A stretch of 64,000 nucleotides of DNA from Cymbidium sinense (taxonomy: Eukaryota > Streptophyta > Magnoliopsida > Asparagales > Orchidaceae). The stretch spans positions 57,939,436 through 58,003,435 of the forward strand of contig CM038232.1 in NCBI GenBank assembly GCA_021442155.1, in the 5' to 3' direction. Positions 47,801 to 58,900 of the stretch are shown here, one piece after another. The position numbers and the translations under genes are program-made. Position 1 is the stretch's first letter; each line of letters starts with the position of its first letter. Below the pieces are notes generated by a model that saw only the letters and a program-made list of their open reading frames with translations, ran no database searches and was not told the origin of the DNA.

Positions 47801-50800
47801 ATAATAAAGGAAATTAAAGTTTATTGCTTAATGACTTGAACTTAATTAAATCATTAAAGTCACTTAATTATCTTTCCTTAAACATATTAAAATTACCAAC
47901 ATGGAATGGGGTAAAATAACAAAAACCATCACTCATCTTTGAAATTTAATAATTCAAATCCAAAATTAAATTACATAAAAAAAGCCTTCGTATTCCTTAA
48001 AGAATGTTATTTAACATGATTGTCCAAGGAATTAGTGTGATTGAATATATCATGTGGTGATGTTTATTCATTCCTTTCAATATCATAAATTTATATGTCA
48101 TTTGTTTCATTCATTCACATCTTTTCAAAAGAAATTAAAAGAGGATATACTTATATTTAAATTGCATGCTTTGGTTTAATCTTACTATATGTGTATCATT
48201 ATAATAAATTTCAAAAGATATTTTCAAAGTTATAAATTGATAATAAAAATTTAGATTGATAATTAACTATGAATGTCATATATGATTTGCATGTGTTTAT
48301 CGCTTAAACATGTTAAAATATTATTTTGTCTTTGTGATTCATGTATGAGTTTACATATGTTTGAATGATAATAAGTATATAGTCTGGACATCCCCAGAAT
48401 ACAAGGCTTTAACTTGCCCCAGGTCATTGATTATCTCACTTCCCTGGTTAATAAAGGCATGTACTTATTTAATTTCATTCTTATGTATACATGTACTAGA
48501 ATCTAGATATAACTTTATTTTCCATGCATAAATAATTCACTAAAAATAAAATCTTTTGCATTATTTTTGTTCTCATGGTTGTGTGTACATCCATATGTAT
48601 TTAAGATAGCAGGTATATAGTTTGGATATCTCAAAAATATGAGGCTTTAAGTTGCCCCAAGGAGGTCTTAGATTACTTCACTTCCCTGATTTAACAATGG
48701 CATGTACTTGCTTAAAACTTTGATACATGTGTATATTCATTTAGCTAAGGAATGAAAGTCCTCTCTTCTACCAAAATATATACATTCATAATCATTTAAA
48801 TGTGCCAAAAATACATTGCATGTATAGGTATATTAAGTCTTAAATCATATGCATGTTATAGATAATGAAATGAAATGGTGTACCATGTTCTATATGATGG
48901 TAATCCAACTACATTAATCTTATGATTAACATGATTCATTACGGTTAACCTAAACTTAGGATCAATAAAACTTGGAATAAATCATACACTAAAAGAAACC
49001 AAGTCATAATAATATGCTTCTAGAAAATAACTTAAGGTAGGGATGAAAGAGGTTAAGCCTTATTCTTCTCTTTACAATATCTAGATGCTAATTAAATATC
49101 AAATGAAAAAAATATATAAATTAAAACCCACCATTCTCCTAAATAACTTAAAATGAAACAATCCCTAATGCTTAACTTAAATAATTTTAAACTTTAGGTA
49201 ATCATAATCCTACAGCTTAGCTAAGACATACTACACTAAGCCTAAGCACACACATTAGAATACTAAGTTGCCACTTCTAGATTTAGGTTAGGATGGTATA
49301 TGTAATGATGTTACATTTTTATTTTATGATGTAATATTTTAGATTGATGTTAGGATTGTTGAGAGTAGACTGGATGTTTGGTCGTTGTTAGCCTAATGTT
49401 GTTTTTTTACAAGGGATTGTGCTTAAGGGGCTATTGGAAAATAAATATAAATGCTTCTACTTGCAGGTTGCTTATGCCCCAAGCATAATCCATGTTAAGA
49501 AAGTGGGCTTAGTTACCCATGTGGGGTGCTAATTCCAAATTATATAATATAATTTCTTGGGTTTGTATGTATGTTTAGCTAACATCTATTTTACAGGTAT
49601 AGTTAGATTTACTACTATGGGGTTTAGAATGAGCAATGGCTAGAAGGCAAAGTCCTGGGAGGCTTTGTGAAGCTTTAGAGCAAATCAAAGCAAAGAAAAG
49701 AAAGAAGAATGAAGACTTATATAGTATGTATTCAATTTAAATTGTAATATTATTTTATAATTTAGGTTGTATAAGGGTAGAGCTCGACTACCTTTTTTTT
49801 CTCTTTTTCAGAGTGTATGACAGAACCCGATCATGCTGGCCTCTTATCATTTTATGAAATTTATGAATGGCTATTTGTTGTGTTCAGATTGTGCAATAGA
49901 ACAACATGATTTTCATAGGTTTCTTATAGATTGATGTTTGAATGTGTGGCTTGGATGCGGTAGGCTCTTAGAATAAAATTAATTTTTCTATCCCAATTAA
50001 TAACTCATAATAAAGTTTTAAAAATAACTATCAACCTCACTTTAAAGCCTAAGATATAATCAAAATAATTAAAATATTTAGTAACCCCTTAATTGAATGT
50101 TGAATGTCTAACATCATGCATGTCATCTTGTTTCACTCTTGAATAAAGAGGGCCTCCATTCTTGCACTTTAGGGAATGCTTGACCTATGAGAGCACTCCC
50201 ATCATGATGGAGATCTCCCTCTTCTTCTCTAATTTGGCCAACAATGTAATTTCATCATGCATTTAGGCATGAAATATCCCAACCTTTGCCCAAAATATTT
50301 TGTCAAAATGATATAAAATTTGTAAATTGTTTGCATTTAGATTAAGTCATATACTCATGCTAGTCATGATCTAGTCTTTTGGAGAGTGAGTTTAGGACTC
50401 TTATCACCTTCCCAAATTAAATAATAAGCTATCTTGCAACTACATAAGATTGGACTACATGGTTTTGAATAATAGGAGATATTAGTTGGTAGCCAATCCA
50501 GGTAGTTGTAAGTCCAGAAGAGTCCGATATGTTTACTCTCTTTATGGAGATAAACCATTATATTCCCCTTCCACTTAGATTTAGATCATGCTCTTAGCTT
50601 GAGTTAAAGCATCCTAGATTTAGGATCCAAGGTTGCTTGTTTCTTCCGCTATAGGTATAAATCCTCACCTCTTAGGTATTTTCATAATCTTGTGTTGATG
50701 GACTATAAGCCTAATATTCTAATAAAATTTCAACTCAAACTAAAATAAATCTTCTCTTCAAATATATAAAGCCTCACCATAGGATAAGATGGAGTGCTCA

Positions 50801-51265
50801 TTAGGCTTCCTAGTATAATGAGTGCTCCCTACTTATCATCCTTTGGAATCCAAAATAAGTCTTTCCATTCAGACTTTCCCACTTGACTTTCCAAAAAACA
50901 TCCACTCCTTTGATAGTCTAGTTTTAAAATTTTTGGAGATATGATTGACTACTTTAATCGAGAGTTTTCTTAGGAGATTTCTATTTCTAGGATGTAATTA
51001 ACTATGGAAGCTTGAGTTTATAGGGAATTAAAGAACCAGATATAAAATAAACCCTACTTTACTTTTCCATGTAAAGTTGGGAAAGATCTCTGGTATATAT
51101 AAAGACCCATATGCCTTAAGAGTCTTTAGGTGATTAAGTCCATTGTAGAGTGATGCCTCCATCTTTTGAGATGGTACACCATACCTTAATATCATACCCA
51201 ATTACTTCAATAAACCCCCTAAGATTTGTTTGGTGTCCACATGACTCCAAGTTAAAACACCATTG
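44887..51265 (+). repeat. LTR4, 6.4-kb LTR of a second subfamily (3' LTR of A)
   Basis: The LTR starts TATTGACC (from TGTTGACC) and is collinear with LTR1-3, but much more diverged; LTR5 is its closest relative. Shared blocks in order include 'ggtcttttgtgaagaatttt' (46590), 'gcttaaggggctattgg' (49425), 'gggttgtataagggtagagctc'-like sequence (49765) and 'taaagtagggaaagatctctgg'-like sequence (51070). The right end is placed at CACCAT near 51265 by alignment with the outer end of LTR6; CTCCACA at 51297 is the alternative. It has a GC-rich block at 45955-46440 lacking in LTR1-3. No primer site follows it, which fits a 3' LTR inserted in an older element. Confidence 0.82.
45955..46440 (+). other. 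Subfamily-specific GC-rich block in LTR4
   Basis: The block is richer in C and G than its surroundings and open for 93 residues at 45951-46232, with proline-rich sequence. LTR5 has the counterpart at about 62960-63480. The two do not keep a common long frame (LTR5 has stops and shifts where LTR4 is open), so I treat it as non-coding. Confidence 0.5.
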
Positions 51266-51990
51266 AGCATAAATAAAGACAAAGAAAAAACTCCACAAGT
51301 ATAAGCAGGAGAGGAAGGTGGATGAGAAACTTTCATCTCAAAGAATACTAAAAGAAAGTTTAATATTTGTTTAGCTATAGAATTCCCTAGAACTTGAAAT
51401 TGATCCCAAGATACTTCCCTAATCAAAATTCAACTTTTATATAATATGAAGGAGTAAAAAAATAATGAACCTTCTACATGAAAGCCTTATAAGCTAAGAA
51501 AAAAAACTCAAAAACTAAATATCCGAGACACGAAAAATGATAGATTCTCTTTAGGAGTATAAACAACCTCCCCAAAGACTAGTTAGGTTGGAGAAATATA
51601 TACACCATTTACAACTTAACATAGAAGAGCCTAAATAAGGAGTTGTAAGAGAAACATATCAAATGATAAGTATGGTTACAATGTCAACTAATTTTAAAGA
51701 AGAGCTATGTTATCTCATAGAAAAGTTTATCAAATGGAAAAATAAGCTAAGCTTTAAGAAGTTACGACATTATTCAAGCAATAGTTCTGAAAGTCATAAA
51801 GACTCTAGAAACTCCAAAGAGTTATAAAGCTCAAAAACTTCTTATGATGAGGAAATCCAAGCAGAAGAAGTAATACAAGTGCAATTATGGAGTGAAAAAA
51901 AAGATTCCTCCACCTCGATAATAAAAACCCAATGAAAAAGGCAAATAAATTCAAATTAATGATGATTCCTTACCTCCACCATTGGATAAA
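51266..51990 (+). other. Element D, 5' remnant (gag/pro side)
   Basis: This is AT-rich, heavily decayed internal sequence. The left part (51300-51650) has no match that I recognise. From about 51700 a charged, lysine/serine/glutamate-rich stretch appears in several frames, such as the spacer between capsid and protease in Tat elements. The minus-strand frame at 51202-51426 spans the LTR border and is not supported. Confidence 0.45.
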
Positions 51991-52600
51991 CCCCAAAAGT
52001 CTACTAAAACAAGAGTAGACTATAATATTCTAGCACACTTACACAAGCTTCCTGCCTTATTAAGTATATATGATGCTCTCATGCTATCCTAAGATATACT
52101 AGAGACCATAATAAAAGCCTTATAATGTCCAGAGTAATATGAAGCATTCTTCACTGAAGAGAGGATGAAAGAATATCTTACCTTATAAAATTAGTAACTA
52201 TCACTTTCAATGATAAAGGCTTACTGCTTAGAATAACTGAACATAATCAACCTCTTTATGTTACAGTTGAAATTATTTCTACACATGCAAAGAGAATGTT
52301 GATTGACCTAGTGCTTTAGTCAATCTTTATTAGCCAAAAAACATAGGACATTAGCTTTGGATGCTCGATACCTCGACAAGAGCATAATATTTTTACAAGA
52401 TTTTATTGAACAAGGACAACATACCTTAAGGTCTATTGTCATGCCCATACACTTCAAGGAATTAAATATAAAGCTAAATTTCATGTAATCGAGGCCAAAG
52501 TTACATATAAGGCACTCCTAGGTAGGCCATGGATTCATTAGTATGGTATAGTACCCTCGACTCTTCAATAATGCATGGAATAAATATCCAAATGGTGAAG
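51991..52600 (+). pseudogene. pro: Element D protease remnant
   Basis: The frame from about 52012 reads VDYNILAHLHKLPALLSIYDALM, the family block before the protease (pattern: YD.I.HL..IPA.LS.YDAL). It is followed by the protease-side pieces LLLRITEHNQPLYVTVEI and KRMLIDLVL at 52220-52320. The closing motif LGRPWIH (52518-52538) is followed by a stop, then YGIVPSTLQ. This is the same order as in B (25780-27290) and identifies D as a Tat/Ogre-type element. There are stops in most pieces. Confidence 0.78.
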
Positions 52601-53500
52601 AGCATCAATTTATGGAGACATGAGTCCATTCTTGATACATGAAATAAATATCTATGATGATGCCAAGTATAATATCCCTAAGATGATTGAAGATGTTTAT
52701 GCATAAAAGAAAGAACACGACCTATCAAACTAATGCTAAAGAGTGGCGATTCAAAATTAAAATTATTAATGAATCAAAACAAACCAAGGTAATTCCTCAC
52801 CTCAGTGATGAATGAGGATGAGGAAGAATTGGTACATAGGAGGGCCTAAACTAATCAAAAGAAAGAAGAGGCTAGTACCAGCAGTGTGACTAAATAATTT
52901 AAAAAATATGCATATCTCTAGTAAGATTGTATGAGTCTCAGGTTTATGATGAGGCTATAAAATAACGTTACTACCAAAAGCACATATAAAAGCCTTATCA
53001 ACTCCAAAGAGAGAATATATAAAACAATTTGAAATGTTTTATGTTTCTTATATAAGGGGTTACAAAGATTGTGGAATCGTCTTCTATAAAGTTGAAGAGT
53101 GAATCATAAATTCCACACAAGAATCATTTGAAGAAGATGAATTTGAGAAAGAAGATGTTTCAATCAACATTCCTGAATGCTTTTTATCGCTTTGATAGAG
53201 ATTAATTAGAAATAATGTCCAATTATCATAATCAAATGCATAAGCTTGATTATTCAAAAGGCTCTAGCAAGGGGATAATGTTTAGAGTTCCATCAGATAT
53301 GGAAAATTTAATACAAAGGGATTAGGATATATTCCTTCATCAAATTTCTCAACAAGTCCATGCCATGCCATATCCAATAAAGAAGTAATTCCATTCAAAA
53401 CCATAAATATAGAAAAGAGTACCCACAAGGGAACAAAAATCTACCTAAAGATGAATTAATAATTGACCTCAAAGAAGCTTTGAAATAATTTGAAGAAGGT
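52601..53500 (+). other. Element D pro-RT linker
   Basis: This is decayed linker between protease and RT, with lysine- and glutamate-rich frames and an acidic stretch near 53120-53170 (EEDEFEKEDV). Its equivalents in A (10802-11340) and B (27720-28240) are also poorly conserved. No intron border is evident. Confidence 0.5.
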
Positions 53501-54480
53501 ATTCAAGCCACAGTCGATAAACTTCAAGAAATTAACCTAGGTACTGAAGAAGAGCCTAGACCAACCTTTGTTAGTGCTAATCTTATATTAGAAAAAAATG
53601 GAAGAATTAAAAGCACTACTCTATGAATATAAAGACTACTTCACATGGAATTATAATGAGATGCCAGGTTTATCGCTAGATGTAGCTGTACATAAACTGC
53701 CTATTAAATCTGATGTATAACTAGTAAAGCAAGCATCAATGTGAATGCAATTAGAAATTGAAGAACAAGTAATTGCTAAAACAAAAATGCTCATCGAAGC
53801 AAGATTTATTCGAGAAGAAAAATATGCTGATTGGATTGTTAATATTATTCTGGTAAGAAATAAAAATGATCAAATCTGAGTCCATATCAATTTTCAAGAC
53901 TTAAATAACTCAAAAGATGATTTCTCATTACCCAATGTAGAGATCATGGTTGATCATACATCCTTCCACATGCTAGCCAACATATATTGCTACGAAGTAA
54001 TTCCATTTGGCTTGAAAAGTGTAGGTCCCACTTACCATAGTGATGACTCATCTTCGATGAACTCATACATAAGCATGTAGAATGTTAGTCAATGATTTCA
54101 TTGTTAAAAGTAAAACACAAAGAAAACATATAAGAGATTCAAGGATCACATTCAATAGGATTCATAGATTCAATTTGAAAATGAATCCACTAAAGTGTGA
54201 TTTTGGTGTGACCTTTGAAAAGTTTCTAGGATTTATTTTAAGCCATAGAGGGATTGAAATTGATCCTTCTAAAATAAAAGCAATAATGGAAATGCCACCA
54301 CCTAAAATTTTGAAGCAATTACACTCCTAAGGCAGATTGGCTTATATTAAAGATTTAGTTTTAATCTCTCAGACAGAAGCCAACCTTTCACTTGATTATT
54401 GAAAAAGGATGCACTTTTTATATGTTATAATTCTTGTCAAGAAGCATTTGATAGGATAAAATAATATTTATTGCATCCCC
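53501..54480 (+). pseudogene. pol: Element D reverse transcriptase remnant with internal deletion
   Basis: Landmarks are NLGTEEEPRPTFVSANL (53542-53592), YKDYFTWNYNEMPGLS (about 53625-53675), VAVHKLPIKS (53684), QLEIEEQVI (53749), ARFIREEKYADWIVNII (53800-53850), VHINFQDLN (53881), then FSLPNVEIMVDH (53924). From there the sequence jumps to IYCYEVIPFGLKSVGPTYH, so the region with the first catalytic Asp (FMDG in A) is missing. The Y-V-D-D box has become V-N-D-F near 54088-54099. The frame 54082-54330 gives the thumb: LKMNPLKCDFGV, KFLGFILSHRGIEIDPSK, IKAIMEMPPPK. This RT could not have worked in its present form. Confidence 0.87.
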
Positions 54481-54866
54481 CAATCTTAGCAGCACCAATT
54501 ATGGGGAAACCATTGATATTATAAATGGCAGCCCAAGAAGAGTCACTAAAAGCTCTAGCACAAAATAATGAAGAAGGAAAGAAAAAAAAAGGTCTATATT
54601 ATATAAGTTGACATTTAATAAGAGTTGAAATGAAGTATTCTCCTATTGAAACATAGTGTTTAGCATTAATAATTACTACAAAGAAACTATGAAACTACAT
54701 ATTATCTTAGAAGATAACATTAATATCTAAAGTCGATCCAATTAAATTTTTGATGATGAGGCCTACCTTAAGAAGTTGCTTGGATAAATGGACTATCCTA
54801 TTACCCACAAAAGGCTATAAAAAAGCAAGACTTAGTTGATATCTTAGCTGCCCACCTCTTACCAAG
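54481..54866 (+). pseudogene. pol: Element D RNase H, truncated
   Basis: Pieces of the first RNase H are visible: AQEESLKALAQNNEEGKKKK (about 54531-54590), YSPIET, LALIITTKKL and SKVDPIKFLMMRPTLR (54728-54775). It ends with QDLVDILAAHLLP (about 54827-54865), the normal end of the domain. Directly after this the sequence switches to the inside of an LTR (54867), so the second RNase H, the integrase, the 3' spacer and roughly the first 370 bases of the LTR are deleted. Short homology (TCAAT) may lie at the junction. Confidence 0.8.
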
Positions 54867-55940
54867 TTCAATCAATTTTCACAAAAGCACTCCAACCATT
54901 CAAACTTCTATTGCAAGCCTTTCCAAGACTTATAATCAAACTAATTAAACCAAACTAATCCAATCAATCGAAGTTATCCCTATTTGACCTAGAGGGTCTA
55001 AAGGAGCCAAAATCCAATTAAATCCAAATCAATTTTAATCAAAGCCATCAATCAATCCCAAACCTTTCCTCAAACTCAATTCAACTCAATTTACCCATTT
55101 GGTCCAGTTAACCCAAAGTAACGTAAAGGACCCATTTGATCCAAAATTCAATCCAACCCAAATTGGATTGAATCAACCCATCCAATCTCCTCTATAATGA
55201 TTGTTGATCATCCTTGATTGACCAATTGCAATCAATTTGGTCAAACCAAGCCAATTTTTCCATATGACCCAAGTTGGCCCAATTAACTCATGGAACGAAA
55301 TGAACCAAACCCCATCTAAACCCAATTGCTTGCAGTCAATGGTTCCCATCAATCATAAATTTAGTATTGAATATGACTCAACCACCAATTGAACCAAACC
55401 AAACAACTTGGGCTCTTGACCCAACCCAATTTGACCTAAAGGGCCAAATTGAGCCAAATCCAATCCTAAATCAAATTGATTAGAACCAATGCCTCCAATC
55501 AATCATAAATTGATTATTGAGCATGATCCAATATCCAATTGAACCTAATTTGATCAAACTAACCAATTGATCCATTTAGCTCAAATTGACCAAAAGGGTC
55601 AAATTGAGCTAAACCATCCCCCAAATCCAAATCAATTCAAATCAACACCTACAATCATTCTCAAATCATCAATTGAACCTAAAAATCATCAATTGAACCT
55701 AAACCAACCCTCCACTCAAGCCAATTTGGCTTGACCAAATTGGTCAACTTAGCCCATTTGACCCAAATGAATTCAAATGAACTAAAATTTAATCCACTTC
55801 AAATTAAACCAAACTAATTGAACCAAAACATCCCAACTGATTATTTGAAGATTCAAACCCTTGGGTTGACCTAATTTGACCAATTGGTCAACCTAACCCA
55901 ATTAAACCCAATTTGATGGGTCAAATTGAGCCAAACCCAT
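54867..55940 (+). repeat. LTR5, first part (3' LTR of element D)
   Basis: The part matches LTR4 from about 45262 on ('cactccaac.attcaaa', then 'gacctataatcaaa'), so its own start is missing. It contains an expanded TTGACC zone (about 54980-55930) with more copies than LTR4. It stops at 55940, where the inverted solo LTR6 begins, and resumes at 62712. Confidence 0.83.
55936..55940 (+). other. Target site duplication, left copy, of solo LTR6
   Basis: CCCAT here and CCTAC at 62712-62716 flank LTR6. The empty-site relative in LTR4 reads CCTAT (45710-45714), so each copy differs by one base from a likely CCTAT original. Confidence 0.6.
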
Positions 55941-58900
55941 TATGGTGTTTATTTTTGAGATGAGTATGGGGGACACCATGCAGATATGATGGTGTACTTA
56001 TTAACGTGATCTGGTATGACATTGAGGTATAATGTATTATCTCAAAAGATAGAGGCATCACCCTTTGATGGACCTAATCACCTAATAAAGACTCCTAAGG
56101 CATGATGGGCCTTCGAATATACTAGAGATTTTTCTCTACTTTACATGGAAAAATAAATTAGGGTTTATATTATCAGGTTTTAAAGTTCCATATGGGGGCA
56201 AGCTCCCATAGTTAATTACATCCTAAGAAAGGTGAGTTCCTTAGGAATGCTCTGGATTAAAGTAGGCAATTATTGTCTCCAAATATTTCAAGAGTAAGAC
56301 TATCAATAAATTGGTTATATTAGAAAATAAAGTGGGAAAGTCTGAATGGAGAGACTTATTTTGGAAGTCAAAGAAAATGAGTAGGTAATGCTCATGATAC
56401 TTGGAAAAATCTAGTGAGCATTCCAATATACCCTATAGTTGGGATTTATATATTTAAAATTAAATAAAATTATTCATTCAAGTTGAAATTTTATTAGATC
56501 ACTAGGGTTTATAATCCAATAATACAAGATTGTAGAAATTCCTATGAGGTGAGGATTTATGCTTGTAGCCCGAAGAAAACAACTACCATAGATCCAAAAT
56601 TTAGAGAGCTTTAATGAGAGCTAAAGCATGACCTAAATCTAAGAGAAAGTGGGCATATAGTTTACCTCCACAAGAGAGAATAAACTACCCAACTGCTGGA
56701 CTTATAACTACCTAGAGTTGCAGCCAGCTAACTCCTCCTCCACTTTAAAACCATGTAAGCAAGTCATATGATTTTGCAAGATAGTTGGGCTATTATTTAT
56801 TTAGAAAGAAACTAAAGTCCTTATACCCACTCCCTAAGAGACTAGAGCATGAACAGTATGAATAATGACTTAGTCTAATGCAAATCGTTTCAATTTTTAT
56901 TTGATTTTGACACTTCATTTTGATAAAGGCCATAGGATTTTTATATGTCCAAATGCATGTCGAAATGGGTTATTGGCTAAATTAGAGAGAAAGAAGTGTT
57001 TTCCATTATAGAGGAGACCCTCAAGGTCAAGTCTTCCTCTATCATACAAGGATGGAAACTCTCTCTAAGCAATAGTGAAGCAATATGAATGATTGATGTT
57101 AAATATACAACATTCAGCTAAGGGGTTGTTAAATCTTTTAATTATCTTGATTTAATGCCTAGGCTTTATATGAGGTTATGAGTTATTTACAAAACCTAGT
57201 TATGTGTTGTAGTTGGGGTAAAAAAATTAATTTTTCCCTAAGAACCTAATCGGATCTAGGTCACACATTAAATCATCATTCATTATGAAACTATGAAAAG
57301 GCATGTTATCTCTATTGCATAATTTAAATATGACATCCAGCATTTTATAAATCCAACATGAAAGAATAACAGGCTAGTGCGATCGGGTACAGTCGTACAA
57401 CCTGAAAAGACAAATGGGTAGCCAAGCTCTACCCTTATACAACCTAAAATATGAAAGAATAATTACAATTTACAAATGAATAATTATGGGGTCTTCTAAT
57501 CGTCATTCTTTATATCTCCTTCATTTCTTCATTTCACTTGATTTGCTCCACTTCAAAGGCATCACAAGGCTTCCCAAAATAAAGCCTTCTAGCCACTGCT
57601 CATCCTAATCCCCCATAATACTAATCCTAATTCTTAATGCATTAAAAATAAGAAGAGTAAATCTAACTACACCTCCAAAATAAGTGATAGCTAAACCCAC
57701 CATACAACTCAAGCAGTTATATGTATAATTTGGACTTAGCACCCTACATATGGGTAGCTAAGCCCACCTGTCCTAACTTGGGTTATGTTTAGGGGTTTAA
57801 GAAACCTGTAAGAAAAACATTTATATTTATTTTACTATGGCCCCTTAAGCACAATCTCCTATAGAAAATATGATTAGGCTAATCACAGCCTACCATCCAG
57901 TCTATGAAACATACACCCTAACATCCAGTGTAAAATAATACATCATAAAACCAAACATACATCATACCATGCACCATCCTAACATAAAGCTAGAAGTAGT
58001 GACTTAGTCTAATGTGTCTGCATTAAGGCTTGTGTAATATGTCCTAACTGAGCATTAAGGTTATGGTTTTCTAAATGTAGAAGGATTTAATTTAAAGGGT
58101 GGTTTCACCTCAAGTGCTTTATTTGATTTACAAGTTTTAATTTGTTTTAATTTGGTTTCATGTGACTTATACTTAGCAAATAAGTGTTATAAAGAGAAAA
58201 AAGAGAATTATTCTTTTTTTTATCTCTACCTTAAGCCACTTTCTAAAGCATGTTAACTAATAAGTTCTCTTTAGTGAATGGCTTATTTCACATTTCAAAT
58301 TAATCCTAAGTTTAGGTTCACCTTAAGTGACCTCATTCAATAAGAGAGGCATCTTAAGATTGATTAGAATGAATTACTATCACATGACACATGTGCACTC
58401 ATTTCATTCCATCATATGTAACATGTATATGATTAAATCCTAAGTATACATATACATGCAATATGTCTTAACACATTTAAATGATGAATGTAAGCATATA
58501 CATTTGGAATTTGGAGGTTTCATTTCATTGAATTACTTTATCATATTAATTTAAAGCCCTATCTAAATTATTATATAAAAATACATAGGGATGAAATTAA
58601 ATAAATGTCTGTCATTGTTAACCAGTGAAATGAGATAATTAAATGACCTCCTTGGGGCTAGTTAAAGCTTCATGTTCCCGAGATGTCCAAACTATATACC
58701 CATTATATTCAAACATATGTAAGTTTATACACATGAACATAAGAAAGAAGACTTTAAACCATGTTGTCAATTAATTCAATCACTTGAACACATGTGAATG
58801 CATGCCTTTCTTAATATAAAAGGGATTTTCATTCATTAGCTAAATGCATATATAAGTATATAAAAGTTTTAAGCAGATACTTCACCATTATTAAACTAGG

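Noticed and set aside
51202..51426. 74-residue minus-strand frame crossing the LTR4 end as a piece of a different transposon
   Set aside because: I could not tie it to a family; it spans an LTR border and could be chance.
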